The notes: generated by a model from the letters alone, not told the origin. A stretch of DNA of 64,000 nt from Brevundimonas intermedia (GCF_027922165.1 NZ_BSFD01000006.1:182808-246807); one strand, 5' to 3'; shown: positions 1 to 9,553, numbered from the stretch's first letter. Numbers and translations are program-made.

Positions 1-2
1 AC

Positions 3-623
3 GTGCGCCGACCCGGTCGCGCCCCCCTGGGGGTCAACAGCGACCGCATCCTCGACGTGATCGCGGCCGCAGGCGGCTCGGCGCGTGAAACCGACGACCT
101 GACCATCAGCATCCAGCGCGGCGGCCAGACCTATACGGCGCCGATGACGGCCGTGACGACCGAGTTCGGCGAGAACGTCCGCCTGCAACGCGGCGACGTG
201 ATCAATGTCCAGTACAAGCCCCGTCGCTTCTCGACCTTCGGCGCCCTTAACGCCGTGACCCAGGTCGACATGCCCGCCGGGCCGATGACCCTGACCGGCG
301 CCATGTCCAAGGTCGGCGGACTGAACACCAACACCGCCAACGCCCGTCGCGTCATGGTCTTCCGCTTCGAGCGGCCTGAAGTCGCCGAGGCCCTAGGCAT
401 CACCCAGCCGGCTACGCCGAAGGGTGTGCCGGTGGTCTATCAACTCGACTTCAACGAGGCCGCCAACGTCTTCGCCGCCACCAATATGCAGATCATGCCG
501 GAAGACGTGATCTATGTACCCCTGGCCGGCGCTGCCGAGGCCCGTAAGTTCTTCGAGGTTGTCCAGAGCCTTACCCGCGTCGTCTATGACGTGTCAGTGA
601 CCAGCTCTCTCAACACCGACTGA
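3..623 (+). CDS. Polysaccharide export outer-membrane protein (Wza/BexD type), 3' part
   Basis: C-terminal 206 residues of a protein whose start lies before the window. The sequence resembles the SLBB/soluble ligand-binding repeats of Wza-type capsule and exopolysaccharide exporters: residues 10-70 contain a 'LGVNSDRILDVIAAAGG' type segment, and residues 90-180 form a second repeat ending in a 'MQIMPEDVIYVP' type strand. The last ~25 residues would be the trans-outer-membrane helix region. Members form an octameric outer-membrane channel that exports high-molecular-weight polysaccharide in Wzy-dependent or synthase pathways. The next gene starts 2 bases after the stop, so the two are probably co-transcribed. 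The first readable codon is GTG, but the reading frame is open to the window edge, so no start should be assigned. The family is fairly certain; the polymer exported is unknown. Confidence 0.85.
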   Translation: MRRPGRAPLGVNSDRILDVIAAAGGSARETDDLTISIQRGGQTYTAPMTAVTTEFGENVRLQRGDVINVQYKPRRFSTFGALNAVTQVDMPAGPMTLTGAMSKVGGLNTNTANARRVMVFRFERPEVAEALGITQPATPKGVPVVYQLDFNEAANVFAATNMQIMPEDVIYVPLAGAAEARKFFEVVQSLTRVVYDVSVTSSLNTD

Positions 624-625
624 GG

Positions 626-1219
626 GTGCGGACGCGCTGGCAGATCCTAATGTCGCGACTGACCGGGCCCGACTCCGGTCGGTCGCAAAGGACAGACATC
701 CATAGCGCGGCGACATCCCCCTTTGATCGTCCTTCTGATACCGAGCCGGGCGCCCCAGACCCTCTGGACATCGCCCTCGCCGAGATCGAGGCGGGGGCCC
801 TGGAAGTCTATGCCCGCGCCGGACTGCCGACCGACCCAGGGCATTATCGCAAGCCGCCCGACACGGACGCCTGGACCTTCATCGCCGCCACGCTGCCGCC
901 CGAGGCGCGCTTTGCCCTGACGTTGGAGCATCCAGCGGAAATGGGCTGGCGTTTCGCGCGGCTGCAGGACTTGGGTGCAAGGTCCGATCGCCCCGATCTG
1001 CAAGCCGCCTCGCGCTTGCTGAACGATATTGCCGATCTTCGAGCGGCGCGGCGCGGCCGTCTGACCGAGGACCATCTAATCGTCGCCATGGAGCTGGGCG
1101 GAGCTTGGCGGGCGCTCAGAGACTCCAAGGCCGTAAAGGCGTCGCGCCTGACCTTAACGCCGCCTTCCTCGCCCAAGAAGCCGCGCGCCAAGCGCGACAA
1201 AGGGGTGAAGCCGCGCTAG
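626..1219 (+). CDS. Hypothetical protein downstream of the polysaccharide export gene
   Basis: 197 residues from a GTG two bases after the export gene stop; an ATG at 650 is an alternative start. I do not recognise a domain. The protein has no signal peptide or membrane segment, a predicted helical middle (residues 45-160) rich in Ala, Leu, Arg and Glu, and a very basic tail with repeated Lys/Arg/Pro. The tight spacing implies translational coupling with the exporter and a possible role in polysaccharide biosynthesis, but this rests on position only. Confidence 0.6.
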   Translation: MRTRWQILMSRLTGPDSGRSQRTDIHSAATSPFDRPSDTEPGAPDPLDIALAEIEAGALEVYARAGLPTDPGHYRKPPDTDAWTFIAATLPPEARFALTLEHPAEMGWRFARLQDLGARSDRPDLQAASRLLNDIADLRAARRGRLTEDHLIVAMELGGAWRALRDSKAVKASRLTLTPPSSPKKPRAKRDKGVKPR

Positions 1220-1253
1220 GAACGCCGCCTTCCCCGAACGCCAGAGCTTGCCC

Positions 1254-1655
1254 ATGTCCGACGCGCCCGAATATCCGCCCGAAACCCCACCCGTGGGCCG
1301 CATCATCGCCATGCCGGCCGACACCAATCCCGAAGGCGACATCTTCGGCGGCTGGCTGCTGGCCCAGATGGACGTGGCTGGCGCAACACCGGCCTTCGAA
1401 CTGGCCCAGGGGCGTTGCGCCACCGTCGCCCTGGACGGCATGGTGTTCCACCAGCCGGTCGCCGTCGGCGACGAGGTCAGCATCTACGCCGAGGTGATCG
1501 GCACCGGCCGCACCTCGATCCGCATCCACGTCGAGGCCTGGAAACGGTCGCGCGGCCAGCCCCTGGCCACTTCGGTGCGCGTGACCCAGGGCGTCTTCAC
1601 CTATGTGGCCATCGACGAGAACCGCAAACCCCGCCCCCTGCCCGGCAAGGAATAG
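1254..1655 (+). CDS. Acyl-CoA thioesterase, YciA-like hotdog fold
   Basis: 133 residues from ATG 1254 (a TTG six bases upstream is less likely). The sequence fits the YciA/BACH-type single-hotdog thioesterases: the segment 'NPEGDIFGGWLLAQMD' (about residues 24-39) carries the conserved Asn and Asp of the active-site region, and 'VALDGMVFHQPVAVGDEV' follows as the central beta-sheet. These enzymes hydrolyse acyl-CoA to free acid and CoA in the cytoplasm and usually form hexamers. It lies 34 bases after the preceding gene, with no terminator visible between them. Confidence in the family is high; the preferred acyl chain is unknown. Confidence 0.88.
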   Translation: MSDAPEYPPETPPVGRIIAMPADTNPEGDIFGGWLLAQMDVAGATPAFELAQGRCATVALDGMVFHQPVAVGDEVSIYAEVIGTGRTSIRIHVEAWKRSRGQPLATSVRVTQGVFTYVAIDENRKPRPLPGKE

Positions 1656-1738
1656 GCGGTCCCCTCAAGGTATGGCGCCGTCCGGTTGACAGCAGCGCAG
1701 CCGGGCCGACAAATGCTCAGGCCGTTTGGGGGAACAGC

Positions 1739-2008
1739 ATGATCGTCATCGCCGCCTATATCGCGGGTCTCTTTCTGGTTCTGCGGGAGGCCGTTCCGTG
1801 GCTTAAGGCGCGAGCGTCGGGGGTCATCTACACGCGCGGCCACCGACGCCATAAGGTGTTGCGCGCGGAAGAGCCGGAACGCTTCGCGGCTCTGGCCGCG
1901 AACCGGTTTCGAGCCATAGGCGTCGGCGCACTGGTTCTCGCGCTCGCCGTCGGCTGGACCGTTTGGACCCTCTTCGGCGCCGTTTTACAGGCCGCTGCAC
2001 CGCTGTAG
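1739..2008 (+). CDS. Small two-segment membrane protein
   Basis: 89 residues from ATG 1739, preceded by a good ribosome-binding site (GGGGGA, five bases before the ATG). Two hydrophobic segments (about residues 2-17 and 60-84) flank a basic, soluble middle rich in Arg and His. No family is recognised. It sits between the thioesterase and def on the same strand. A longer reading frame in the same phase begins at 1415 but only shadows the thioesterase; the ribosome-binding site supports the short version. Confidence 0.6.
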   Translation: MIVIAAYIAGLFLVLREAVPWLKARASGVIYTRGHRRHKVLRAEEPERFAALAANRFRAIGVGALVLALAVGWTVWTLFGAVLQAAAPL

Positions 2009-2067
2009 AACAGCGTGCGACGCCTGGAAATCTTGACCTCGCGCCGGGGCGCGCCTACGTCCCGGCC

Positions 2068-2646
2068 ATGGCCATCCGACGCATCCTCACCATCGACATC
2101 CCCGCCGACCTGGCGATTCTGAAACAGGTGTCCAAGCCGGTCGCGGGCGTCGATGACGCCGTGCGCGCCCTGATGGACGATATGCTGGAGACCATGTACG
2201 CCGCGCCGGGCATCGGCCTGGCCGCCGTACAGATCGGCGCCCTGGACCGGGTCATCGTCATGGACCTGGGGGATCGCGACGGAACCGTCTGCGAAACCGA
2301 AGAGGAAGACACTCCGGAAGCCGCCGAGGCGCGCAAGAACCCGCGCTTCTTCGCCAATCCGGAGATCCTGTGGACCTCGGACGAGCTCTACACCTATGAA
2401 GAGGGCTGCCTGTCGATCCCCGAGTATTTCGACAAGGTGGAACGCCCGGCCCGCGTCCGCATTCGCTATCTGAACCGTGACGGTCAGTCGGTGGAGGAGG
2501 AGGCTTCGGGCCTCTACGCCGTCTGCATCCAGCACGAGATGGACCACCTTAACGGCGTGCTCTTCATCGACCACCTGTCGCGGCTGAAGCGGGATCGCGC
2601 CGTGACTAAGGTCAAGAAGGCCGCCCGCGACAGGATCGCCGCCTGA
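2068..2646 (+). CDS. def: Peptide deformylase
   Basis: 192 residues from ATG 2068. It removes the formyl group from the N-terminal Met of nascent proteins. All three deformylase motifs are visible: [10 protein letters not shown] (residues 48-57), EGCLS (112-116, metal-binding Cys) and HEMDH (156-160, two metal-binding His and the catalytic Glu). Residues ~68-95 form an acidic insertion rich in Glu between motifs 1 and 2, longer than in E. coli Def. The frame is open upstream to 1963, but that extension overlaps the previous gene and lacks homology, so 2068 is the better start. It is followed, with overlap, by a small gene and then fmt; pairing of deformylase with formyltransferase is common in bacteria. 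Confidence 0.97.
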   Translation: MAIRRILTIDIPADLAILKQVSKPVAGVDDAVRALMDDMLETMYAAPGIGLAAVQIGALDRVIVMDLGDRDGTVCETEEEDTPEAAEARKNPRFFANPEILWTSDELYTYEEGCLSIPEYFDKVERPARVRIRYLNRDGQSVEEEASGLYAVCIQHEMDHLNGVLFIDHLSRLKRDRAVTKVKKAARDRIAA

Positions 2647-2888
2647 TGACTCGACGCCCCACTCGCCCCATCCGCCGCGGCCAGTCCCTGGTCATCGACA
2701 CCCAAGGCCGCCGTCGCCTGACCCGCAGTCAGAAGATCGGCGTCGCCGGGGTCGCCACCCTGGCCGGCGTCGCCGTGCTGGGCGTGGTGGCGGGCCTGCT
2801 GCTGGACCGGCTGCTCGATTTCGACGACGCCCTGGACGCGGGCGGCGAATGGGACGAGGGCGGCGGCGTCTTCACCCGCTGGCAGTAA
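2646..2888 (+). CDS. Small single-pass membrane protein between def and fmt
   Basis: 80 residues; its ATG overlaps the def stop (TGATG), so translation is probably coupled. The N-terminus (1-30) is strongly basic, residues ~31-54 form one hydrophobic segment rich in Gly, Val and Leu, and the C-terminus is acidic (DFDDALDAGGEWDEGG). The topology expected is a basic cytoplasmic N-terminus and an acidic periplasmic tail. No family is recognised. Confidence 0.65.
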   Translation: MTRRPTRPIRRGQSLVIDTQGRRRLTRSQKIGVAGVATLAGVAVLGVVAGLLLDRLLDFDDALDAGGEWDEGGGVFTRWQ

Positions 2889-2906
2889 ACCTCTAAAGGC
2901 GTGGCC

Positions 2907-3830
2907 ATGCGCCTTGCCTTCATGGGAACTCCCGACTTCGCCGTGCCGTCCCTGGCCGAGCTTCTCGCCTCGGGCCATGAGATCGTCGCCGTCTATTCGC
3001 AACCGCCGCGCCCCAGGGGCCGGGGGCAGAAGCTGACGCCGTCGCCGGTTCACGCCTTCGCCGAGACCATGGGCCTGCCGGTCTTCACGCCCGAGAGCAT
3101 GAAGTCGCCCGAGGCCGTCGCCGACTTCCAGAGCCTGGACCTCGACGCCGCCTGCGTCGTCGCCTACGGCCAGATCCTGAACGCCGAGGTGCTGGCCGCG
3201 CCCCGGCTGGGCTGTCTGAACCTGCACGGCTCCCTGCTGCCTCGCTGGCGCGGCGCGGCGCCGATCCAGAGGGCGATCATGGCCGGCGACGCCGAGACCG
3301 GGGTCCAGATCATGCAGATGAGCCTGGGCCTGGACGAAGGCCCGATCCTGCTGGGCGAGCTGATGGACATCCGGCCCGACGATACCGCCGCCAGCCTGTC
3401 CGAGCGCATGGCCCATGTCGGCGCCGGCCTGTGGCCCAGAGCGCTGGCCGCCATCGATCGCGGCGGCGTCACCCCGACCGAACAGGTCGGCGAGCCGACC
3501 TACGCCAGGAAGATCACCCCCGCCGAGGCCCGCATCGACTGGACCCGTCCGGCGGCCGAGGTGGACGCCCATATCCGCGGCCTGTCGCCCTTCCCCGGCG
3601 CCTGGTTCGAGGCCCCGTCGGAAGCCGGACCGGTTCGGATCAAGGCCCTGCTGTCGGCCCTTGCCGACGGCTCGGGCGCGCCCGGCGAGACCCTGGACGA
3701 CGCCCTGACCGTGGCCTGCGGAACCGGCGCCGTTCGCCTGATCCGCGTCCAGCGCGAGGGCAAGGCGGCGCAATCGGCCGAGGAGATGCTGCGCGGCTTC
3801 GCCCTGCCGGCCGGGACCGTGCTCGGCTGA
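2907..3830 (+). CDS. fmt: Methionyl-tRNA formyltransferase
   Basis: 307 residues from ATG 2907 (a GTG two codons upstream is possible). It transfers a formyl group from 10-formyl-tetrahydrofolate to Met-tRNAfMet before translation initiation. The N-terminal [14 protein letters not shown] strand-loop and the segment [18 protein letters not shown] (about residues 107-124), with catalytic Asn and His and the SLLP loop, are typical; the downstream Asp lies in the [13 protein letters not shown] region. The C-terminal domain (from ~205) is the OB-like tRNA-binding domain. Its stop overlaps the truA start, forming a def-small protein-fmt-truA unit. Confidence 0.97.
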   Translation: MRLAFMGTPDFAVPSLAELLASGHEIVAVYSQPPRPRGRGQKLTPSPVHAFAETMGLPVFTPESMKSPEAVADFQSLDLDAACVVAYGQILNAEVLAAPRLGCLNLHGSLLPRWRGAAPIQRAIMAGDAETGVQIMQMSLGLDEGPILLGELMDIRPDDTAASLSERMAHVGAGLWPRALAAIDRGGVTPTEQVGEPTYARKITPAEARIDWTRPAAEVDAHIRGLSPFPGAWFEAPSEAGPVRIKALLSALADGSGAPGETLDDALTVACGTGAVRLIRVQREGKAAQSAEEMLRGFALPAGTVLG

Positions 3831-4573
3831 TGCCGCGCTACAAGCTGACCCTGGAATACGACGGCACGGCCTATAACGGCTTTCAGGCCCAGGCGGACCA
3901 GCCCACGGTTCAGGGCGCGGTCGAGGCCGCCATACTGGCCTTTTCGGGCGAGCAGATCCGCATCGCTGCGGCGGGCCGCACCGACACCGGCGTCCATGCG
4001 ACGGCCCAGGTGATCCATGCCGATCTGGAGCGCGACTGGCCGGTGGATACCGTCCTGAACGCCATCAACGCCCATCTGATCAAACAGGACGTCTGCGTCC
4101 TGTCCGCCGAATACGCGCCTGATCCGGAGTGGCATGCGCGGTTCTCGGCCACCGGCCGGGGCTATCTGTACCGGATCCTGAACCGGCGGCCCCAGCCGGT
4201 GCTGGAGCGGGACCGGGTCTGGCACGTCAAGAAGAGCCTGGACGCCGAGGCCATGCACCATGCGGCCCAGGTCCTGGTCGGGCATCACGACTTCACCACC
4301 TTCCGCGACGTGGGCTGCCAGTCGAAGTCGCCGATCAAGACCCTGGACGTGGCCCGAGTCTCTCGCTTCGGCGAGGAGGTGCATCTGGTCTTCCAGGCCC
4401 GCAGCTTCCTGCACCGCCAGGTCCGGTCGATGGCCGGCACCCTGGTCGAGGTGGGTCTAGGCCGCTGGACCGCCCACGACGTCAAGGCGGCGCTGGAGGC
4501 GAAGGACCGCGCCCGGTGCGGCCCCGTCGCCCCCTCGGCGGGGCTCTATCTCAGCGGCGTGCGCTACGACTGA
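3830..4573 (+). CDS. truA: tRNA pseudouridine(38-40) synthase
   Basis: 247 residues; the ATG shares one base with the fmt stop (TGATG). It isomerises uridines 38-40 of the tRNA anticodon arm. The catalytic Asp sits in AAGRTDTGVHA (about residues 46-56), and the GYLYRI and FHR-type segments (SFLHRQVRSMAGTLVEVG) of the C-terminal half are typical of TruA. Length matches the family. No terminator with a T-tract is visible before the convergent asd gene, whose stop lies 18 bases further on. Confidence 0.97.
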   Translation: MPRYKLTLEYDGTAYNGFQAQADQPTVQGAVEAAILAFSGEQIRIAAAGRTDTGVHATAQVIHADLERDWPVDTVLNAINAHLIKQDVCVLSAEYAPDPEWHARFSATGRGYLYRILNRRPQPVLERDRVWHVKKSLDAEAMHHAAQVLVGHHDFTTFRDVGCQSKSPIKTLDVARVSRFGEEVHLVFQARSFLHRQVRSMAGTLVEVGLGRWTAHDVKAALEAKDRARCGPVAPSAGLYLSGVRYD

Positions 4574-4591
4574 ACCCCGCCTGGGGCCGGA

Positions 4592-5635
<1,044 letters not shown>

Positions 5636-5684
5636 TCAGGCGTCTCCTGGAAGGATGGAGGCGCGGGGTTCAGCCGGATCGACC

Positions 5685-5704
5685 GCCCCGCGCATCGGCG
5701 GGGC
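5685..5704 (-). promoter_or_regulatory. GC-rich hairpin between leader ORF and asd
   Basis: On the minus strand, GCCCCGC pairs with GCGGGGC around a six-base loop. No T-tract follows, so it is not a classical intrinsic terminator. Its 5' arm (GCCCCGCC, 5697-5704) is also perfectly complementary to GGCGGGGC at 5751-5758 inside the upstream leader ORF. The two pairings are mutually exclusive, as in amino-acid attenuators. Confidence 0.45.
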
Positions 5705-5725
5705 TTGGGATCGGGGTTCGGCGCT

Positions 5726-5806
5726 TCAGACCTCGCGCACACCCGAAACCGCCCCGCCGAAGCCGGTGGTTTTCAAGGTAATCGCTTTGGTCATGGTGCG
5801 GGTCAC
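5726..5806 (-). CDS. Candidate Thr-rich leader peptide upstream of asd
   Basis: 26 codons from GTG 5806 (or ATG 5794), with AGAGGG seven bases before the GTG. The first 14 residues read VTRTMTKAITLKTT: six Thr (all ACC), two Lys, one internal Met and one Ile, all products of the pathway that asd feeds. The rest is Gly/Val-rich and contains the GGCGGGGC segment that can pair with the hairpin arm nearer asd. This resembles the enteric thrL and other leader peptides in design. The same frame is open back to an ATG at 5980, but that longer product looks like noise. No experimental or comparative support is available here. Confidence 0.4.
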   Translation of the reverse strand: MTRTMTKAITLKTTGFGGAVSGVREV

Positions 5807-6311
5807 GGCGACGCCCTCTAAGGGCAAGGATCGGTCGTGTAAACAGACGTTTGCACAAAAGATCGGCCCGGCCGCCCAGTTTCTCCGGCTACACGCGCAC
5901 AAATCCGTCGCCGCCGCCGCTGCAAAACCCTCGGGCGGTTCGAAATTGCGCTGCACCCCAGAAAACAGTGCAATGTGCAAAAGAGTGCAATTGGGCGGGC
6001 CTCCCTTCGGTATCGACCGGCGGGAGTATAGGCCCGCTGGAAGGCATGGTTAGTTGGAGGGCGAATCTTTCAGTCAGGCGGTTGTTTTACCGACGGAATA
6101 TTTTCGAAATTTGGATAGCTGATTGCCGTTGCAGACCGACCCAAGGTCCGCAACGGGTGGTTAGCGCGCATCGGCGCTCGGTGCGTGGGGCGATGCTAAT
6201 CGGCTACGGGGCCGACCAGCCGGGGAGCGACGAACTCCGGTCCACACCGATCAAAGCGTTCAGGATGATCGGAAAGCAGCCCTGGCGCGCCTCCCCCGAA
6301 AAAGGGACGAC
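5807..6311. other. Intergenic region upstream of asd with a GTGCAA motif cluster
   Basis: About 500 bases between the asd leader and the terminator of the next minus-strand gene. No convincing protein is seen on either strand. Between 5849 and 5995 the hexamer GTGCAA or its complement TTGCAC recurs, including three direct copies within 5971-5995 (spaced 6 and 10 bases) and one TTTGCACAAAAG. These could be operator sites for asd transcription, which would start here, but no known regulator can be assigned. Confidence 0.3.
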
Positions 6312-6343
6312 AAAAAAAAGGGCGGGGCCTCGCGGTCCCGCCC
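6312..6343 (-). terminator. Intrinsic terminator of the amidohydrolase pair
   Basis: On the minus strand, stem GGGCGGG/CCCGCCC is followed by a run of eight T (A run at 6312-6319 on the plus strand). It lies 25 bases after the stop of the gene at 6368 and marks the end of that two-gene operon. Confidence 0.85.
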
Positions 6344-6367
6344 TTGTCGTTCAGGCTTTGGGCGCCG

Positions 6368-7708
6368 TCAGTTGCGATAGGCCGGCGGCATCGGCGTCTG
6401 TTGCCGATAGCGGTCGCGCAGCAGCAGGGCGCGGCTGGTCAAGGGTTGCTCGACCCCGTCGATGAAGACGGCCGAGGCCTGACTGAGCGGCTCCAGCGGG
6501 TCGCCCGACCAGACCACGACGTCGGCGGCGGCGCCCGGCGCGATCTGGCCGAACTGGCCGCCCATGCCGAAGATCCGGGCCGGATTGACCGTCAGGGCGG
6601 CGATGGCGGCGCCATAGGGCAGGCCGTGCGAGACGGCGTTGCCGGCGTTGTAGCGGGCCTCGCGGGCGCGGTGGGTCGAGCCCTCGTTGCCCTTGATGGC
6701 GATCACCACGCCGGCCGCGTTCAGGGCCGCCGCATTCTCCATCCGCGCCGCCCGCATCTCGAAATCGCTGGGCAGGTTGGAGATGGGGTTCAGCAGGACG
6801 GGCACGCCCGCCGCGGCGATGTCGCCGGCGACCAGCCAGCCTTCCTCGGCGCCGTCCAGGATCAGCTTGATCCCTTCCTCGCGCGCCAGACGCAGCACCT
6901 GCTGGATGTCGGACGCCCGGTGGACGCTGACGATCAGGGGCATGGAGCCGTTGGCGACCGGGATCAGGGCCTCCAGGTCCGCGCGCGACAGGCTGAGGTC
7001 GCGCAGGCCCGCCCGCTCATAGGCCGACTTGTTGCGGGCGTAGAGGCGGACCTCGGCCATCGTCTCCTTGAACAGGACGAACTGGGCCCCGCGCGCGCCG
7101 CCGGCGATGTCGGCCCCGGCCTCGCCGAACGGGGCGACCATGGCCACGCGCGGCTTGACCAGGATGTTCGCGTCCTGACCCAGGTCGATGACCGCCGCCT
7201 GGCCTGCGAACAGGCCGGGCGTCTGATAGCCGCCGTCGCCGGCGCCGGCCGTCTCGTCCTCATGCACATGGCCGCCGGACGAGCCGGGGTGCTGGGGCAC
7301 GACCACGGCGCGGGTGATGCCGCCCAGACGCGCCACCGGCAGGGTGAAGGACCAGGGGTCCAGGCCGTAGGAGATGTCGAAGGCGGCGCTGAGGGTGTTG
7401 GCGCTGTTGCGCAGTTCGTTGGTGCCGCTGACGGCGCCGACCTCGGTCCCGGCGAGACCGGAATCGACGGCGACGAAGCCGGGGGCGACCACCTTGCCGG
7501 TCGCGTCGATGACGCGGGCGCCGGACGGCGCCGCGCCGGCGCCGACCGAGACGATCTTGCCGTCACGGATCACGACCGTGCCGCCCTCGATGACAGAGGT
7601 TCCGGTCAGGACGCGCCCGCCGACGATGGCGACGGTGTCCTGGGCGAGGGCGGGGGCGGCGAGAGACAGAGCCGCCACGGCGCCCGCGAGGATGTGGGAC
7701 AGACGCAT
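6368..7708 (-). CDS. Amidohydrolase-superfamily protein lacking the N-terminal metal motif
   Basis: 446 residues with a clear signal peptide (cleavage after ALA, about residue 22). The overall layout is that of imidazolonepropionase-like amidohydrolases: N-terminal beta-sandwich with 'VVIRDGKIVSVG', then a TIM-barrel, then a C-terminal 'GAAADVVVWSGDPLE' strand. However, where the family has an HxH pair after the 'APGF' strand, this protein has VDSGLAG; the later HSDDAEL-like segment is also replaced (LNPISNLPS). It may therefore be catalytically altered or act as partner of the upstream enzyme. Its ATG overlaps the upstream gene's TGA, so the two are translated together. Probably periplasmic. 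Confidence 0.8.
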   Translation of the reverse strand: MRLSHILAGAVAALSLAAPALAQDTVAIVGGRVLTGTSVIEGGTVVIRDGKIVSVGAGAAPSGARVIDATGKVVAPGFVAVDSGLAGTEVGAVSGTNELRNSANTLSAAFDISYGLDPWSFTLPVARLGGITRAVVVPQHPGSSGGHVHEDETAGAGDGGYQTPGLFAGQAAVIDLGQDANILVKPRVAMVAPFGEAGADIAGGARGAQFVLFKETMAEVRLYARNKSAYERAGLRDLSLSRADLEALIPVANGSMPLIVSVHRASDIQQVLRLAREEGIKLILDGAEEGWLVAGDIAAAGVPVLLNPISNLPSDFEMRAARMENAAALNAAGVVIAIKGNEGSTHRAREARYNAGNAVSHGLPYGAAIAALTVNPARIFGMGGQFGQIAPGAAADVVVWSGDPLEPLSQASAVFIDGVEQPLTSRALLLRDRYRQQTPMPPAYRN

Positions 7709-9195
7709 CAGCGGGCTCCTTCGGCGACGTTGGCGGCGGTCAGGCCATAGCCCGGCTGGCCCAGCTCGAAATCGCTGGTCGGCTGATAGGCGGGGTTGGT
7801 CCGGTCGAAGGTCAGGGCGCCGTCGATGAAGACCTGGTCGGCGCGGGCGTAGATCGAGAAGGGATCGGCGCTCCAGATCACCACGTCGGCGCGCTTGCCG
7901 GCCTCCAGCGAGCCGGTCTGGTCGGCGATGCCGATGGCCTTGGCGGCGTTGGAGGTGATCCAGCCGATGGCGTGCTCTTCCGAAATGTTCAGCCCGGCGC
8001 GACGACCGGCCGACAGGGCCGCGGCGGCTTCCTGGTTCAACCGTTGAGTCAGTTCCGCGTCGTCGGAGTGGATGACGGCGCACGAGCCCTGTTGCGCGTC
8101 GACCAGGGCGGCGTTCTCCTCGATGGCGTCCAGGGCCTCCATCTTGAAGCCCCACCAGCCGGTCCACATGGCCGCGCAGATGCCGTTGGCGGCCAGTTGC
8201 GGGGCCAGTTTGTAGGCCTCGGTGGCGTGGTGGAAGGTGGTGATGCGATAGCCGAATTCCTTGGCCATATCGATCATCATGGCCATTTCGTCGGCGCGGT
8301 AGCAGTGATTCTGGATCAGGATCGACCCGTCCAGCACCCCCGCCAGGGTCTCGTTTTGCAGGTTGCGGGTCGGGGCCGCGCCCTCGCCGTCCTCGCGCCA
8401 CTTGTCCCACTTGGCCTTGTAGTCGCGCGCGGCGATGAAGGCGGCGCGGTAGCCGGCCATATTGCCCATGCCGGTCGCCGGGCTCTGGTTACGGCCGCCA
8501 TAGACGCGTGACGGGTTCTCGCCGCAGGCCATCTTGACCGTATAGGGGGCGTCCGGGAATTTCATGCCCTGCATGGTGATCGAGGGCGTGTTGCGAATGG
8601 TGACGCCCCGGCCACCGAACAGATTGGCCGAGCCGGGCAGGATGTGAAGCGTGGTGACGCCGCCGGCGCGGGCGGTGTTGAAGCCCGGATCCTGGGGCCA
8701 CAGCGAATGTTCGGCCCAGACCTGGGCGGTGTTCGGGCTGGTGGCCTCGTTGCCGTCGCTCATGCCCTGCACGCCGGGCGACGGATAGACGCCCAGGTGG
8801 CTGTGGACGTCGATGACGCCGGGGGTGACATAGCGGCCGCGCGCCTCGATCACGCGATAGCCGGCGGGGACTGGGGTCGAGGCGTCGCCGACAGCGGCGA
8901 TCTTGCCGTCGGTGACCACGACCACGCCGTTCTCGATCTTGCGGTCCGTGCCGGTCAGGACGGTCGCGCCGACCACGGCGAAATTCTCGCGCGGCAGGGG
9001 CTGATAGGTGGACGGATAGGGGTTCAGGGTGGTCGCCGGATCCAGGCCGGCGGCCAGGGTCTTGTCCTTGGACGGCGCGGCGGCCTCCGAGTCCGCGCCC
9101 GTGGTGGCGCAGGCCGCCAAGCTCAGCATAGGCAGGCCGAGCACAGCGCAGCCTATGGCCGCGAGGCTGACGCCCCGCAGATGATGTCCGATCAT
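7708..9195 (-). CDS. Amidohydrolase, imidazolonepropionase-like, predicted lipoprotein
   Basis: 495 residues from ATG 9195, chosen for its strong AGAGGGGA ribosome-binding site; an upstream start at 9219 is possible. The N-terminus has a lipoprotein signal ending LSLAAC, so it is probably anchored in an envelope membrane. Metal-ligand motifs of cyclic amidohydrolases are visible: DVHSH, a Lys in YTVKMACGENP, His in IQNHCYRADEM and TTFHHATEAYK, and Asp in VIHSDDAEL. The family hydrolyses cyclic amides or dipeptides; the substrate here is unknown. It forms an operon with the paralogue downstream (ATGA overlap), which lacks several of these ligands. Confidence 0.88.
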   Translation of the reverse strand: MIGHHLRGVSLAAIGCAVLGLPMLSLAACATTGADSEAAAPSKDKTLAAGLDPATTLNPYPSTYQPLPRENFAVVGATVLTGTDRKIENGVVVVTDGKIAAVGDASTPVPAGYRVIEARGRYVTPGVIDVHSHLGVYPSPGVQGMSDGNEATSPNTAQVWAEHSLWPQDPGFNTARAGGVTTLHILPGSANLFGGRGVTIRNTPSITMQGMKFPDAPYTVKMACGENPSRVYGGRNQSPATGMGNMAGYRAAFIAARDYKAKWDKWREDGEGAAPTRNLQNETLAGVLDGSILIQNHCYRADEMAMMIDMAKEFGYRITTFHHATEAYKLAPQLAANGICAAMWTGWWGFKMEALDAIEENAALVDAQQGSCAVIHSDDAELTQRLNQEAAAALSAGRRAGLNISEEHAIGWITSNAAKAIGIADQTGSLEAGKRADVVIWSADPFSIYARADQVFIDGALTFDRTNPAYQPTSDFELGQPGYGLTAANVAEGAR

Positions 9196-9318
9196 CAGAT
9201 CCCCTCTTCCCGACGACACGCCAGCCCGACGTGTCTTGCGACCGTCATAGGAGGGTCATCCGGCAAAGGCGTCAAAAGATTTCGATGTTCGATAAGCGGG
9301 CGGGCGTGTTGCTCCTAG

Positions 9319-9491
9319 CTTTCGTCATTCCGGGCGAAGGGCCGCTTGGCCCGGAGCCCCGGAACCCAGCGGCGCGCGTGAGCGCGAACCTGTCGCGGAC
9401 TCGATCTTCAAACAGCCTGCGGCGCATGGATTTCGCCTTCGGCGCCGCTGGGTTCCGGGTCTTCGCTGCGCTTCGCCCGGAATGACGAAAG
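9319..9491. repeat. Long palindromic repeat, copy 1
   Basis: About 173 bases bounded by perfect inverted ends, CTTTCGTCATTCCGGGCGAA and its complement. Inner arms are also complementary (GACCCGGAACCCAGCGGCG-like segments), so the whole unit can fold into one long stem with a ~50-base central loop. Three further copies are at 28132, 34494 and 34767. It contains no convincing gene and sits in the divergent gap between the amidohydrolase and trmB. It looks like a non-autonomous MITE-like or BIME-like element. Confidence 0.85.
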
Positions 9492-9553
9492 AAGGGCTAC
9501 GGCGAGGTCAGACGCTCTGGACGCGCCTGTCCCTGACCGCTAACGGCACGCGC

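Noticed and set aside
5726..5980. 84-residue minus-strand protein including the asd leader frame
   Set aside because: The upstream 58 residues look random and the start has no ribosome-binding site; only the last 26 codons are of interest.
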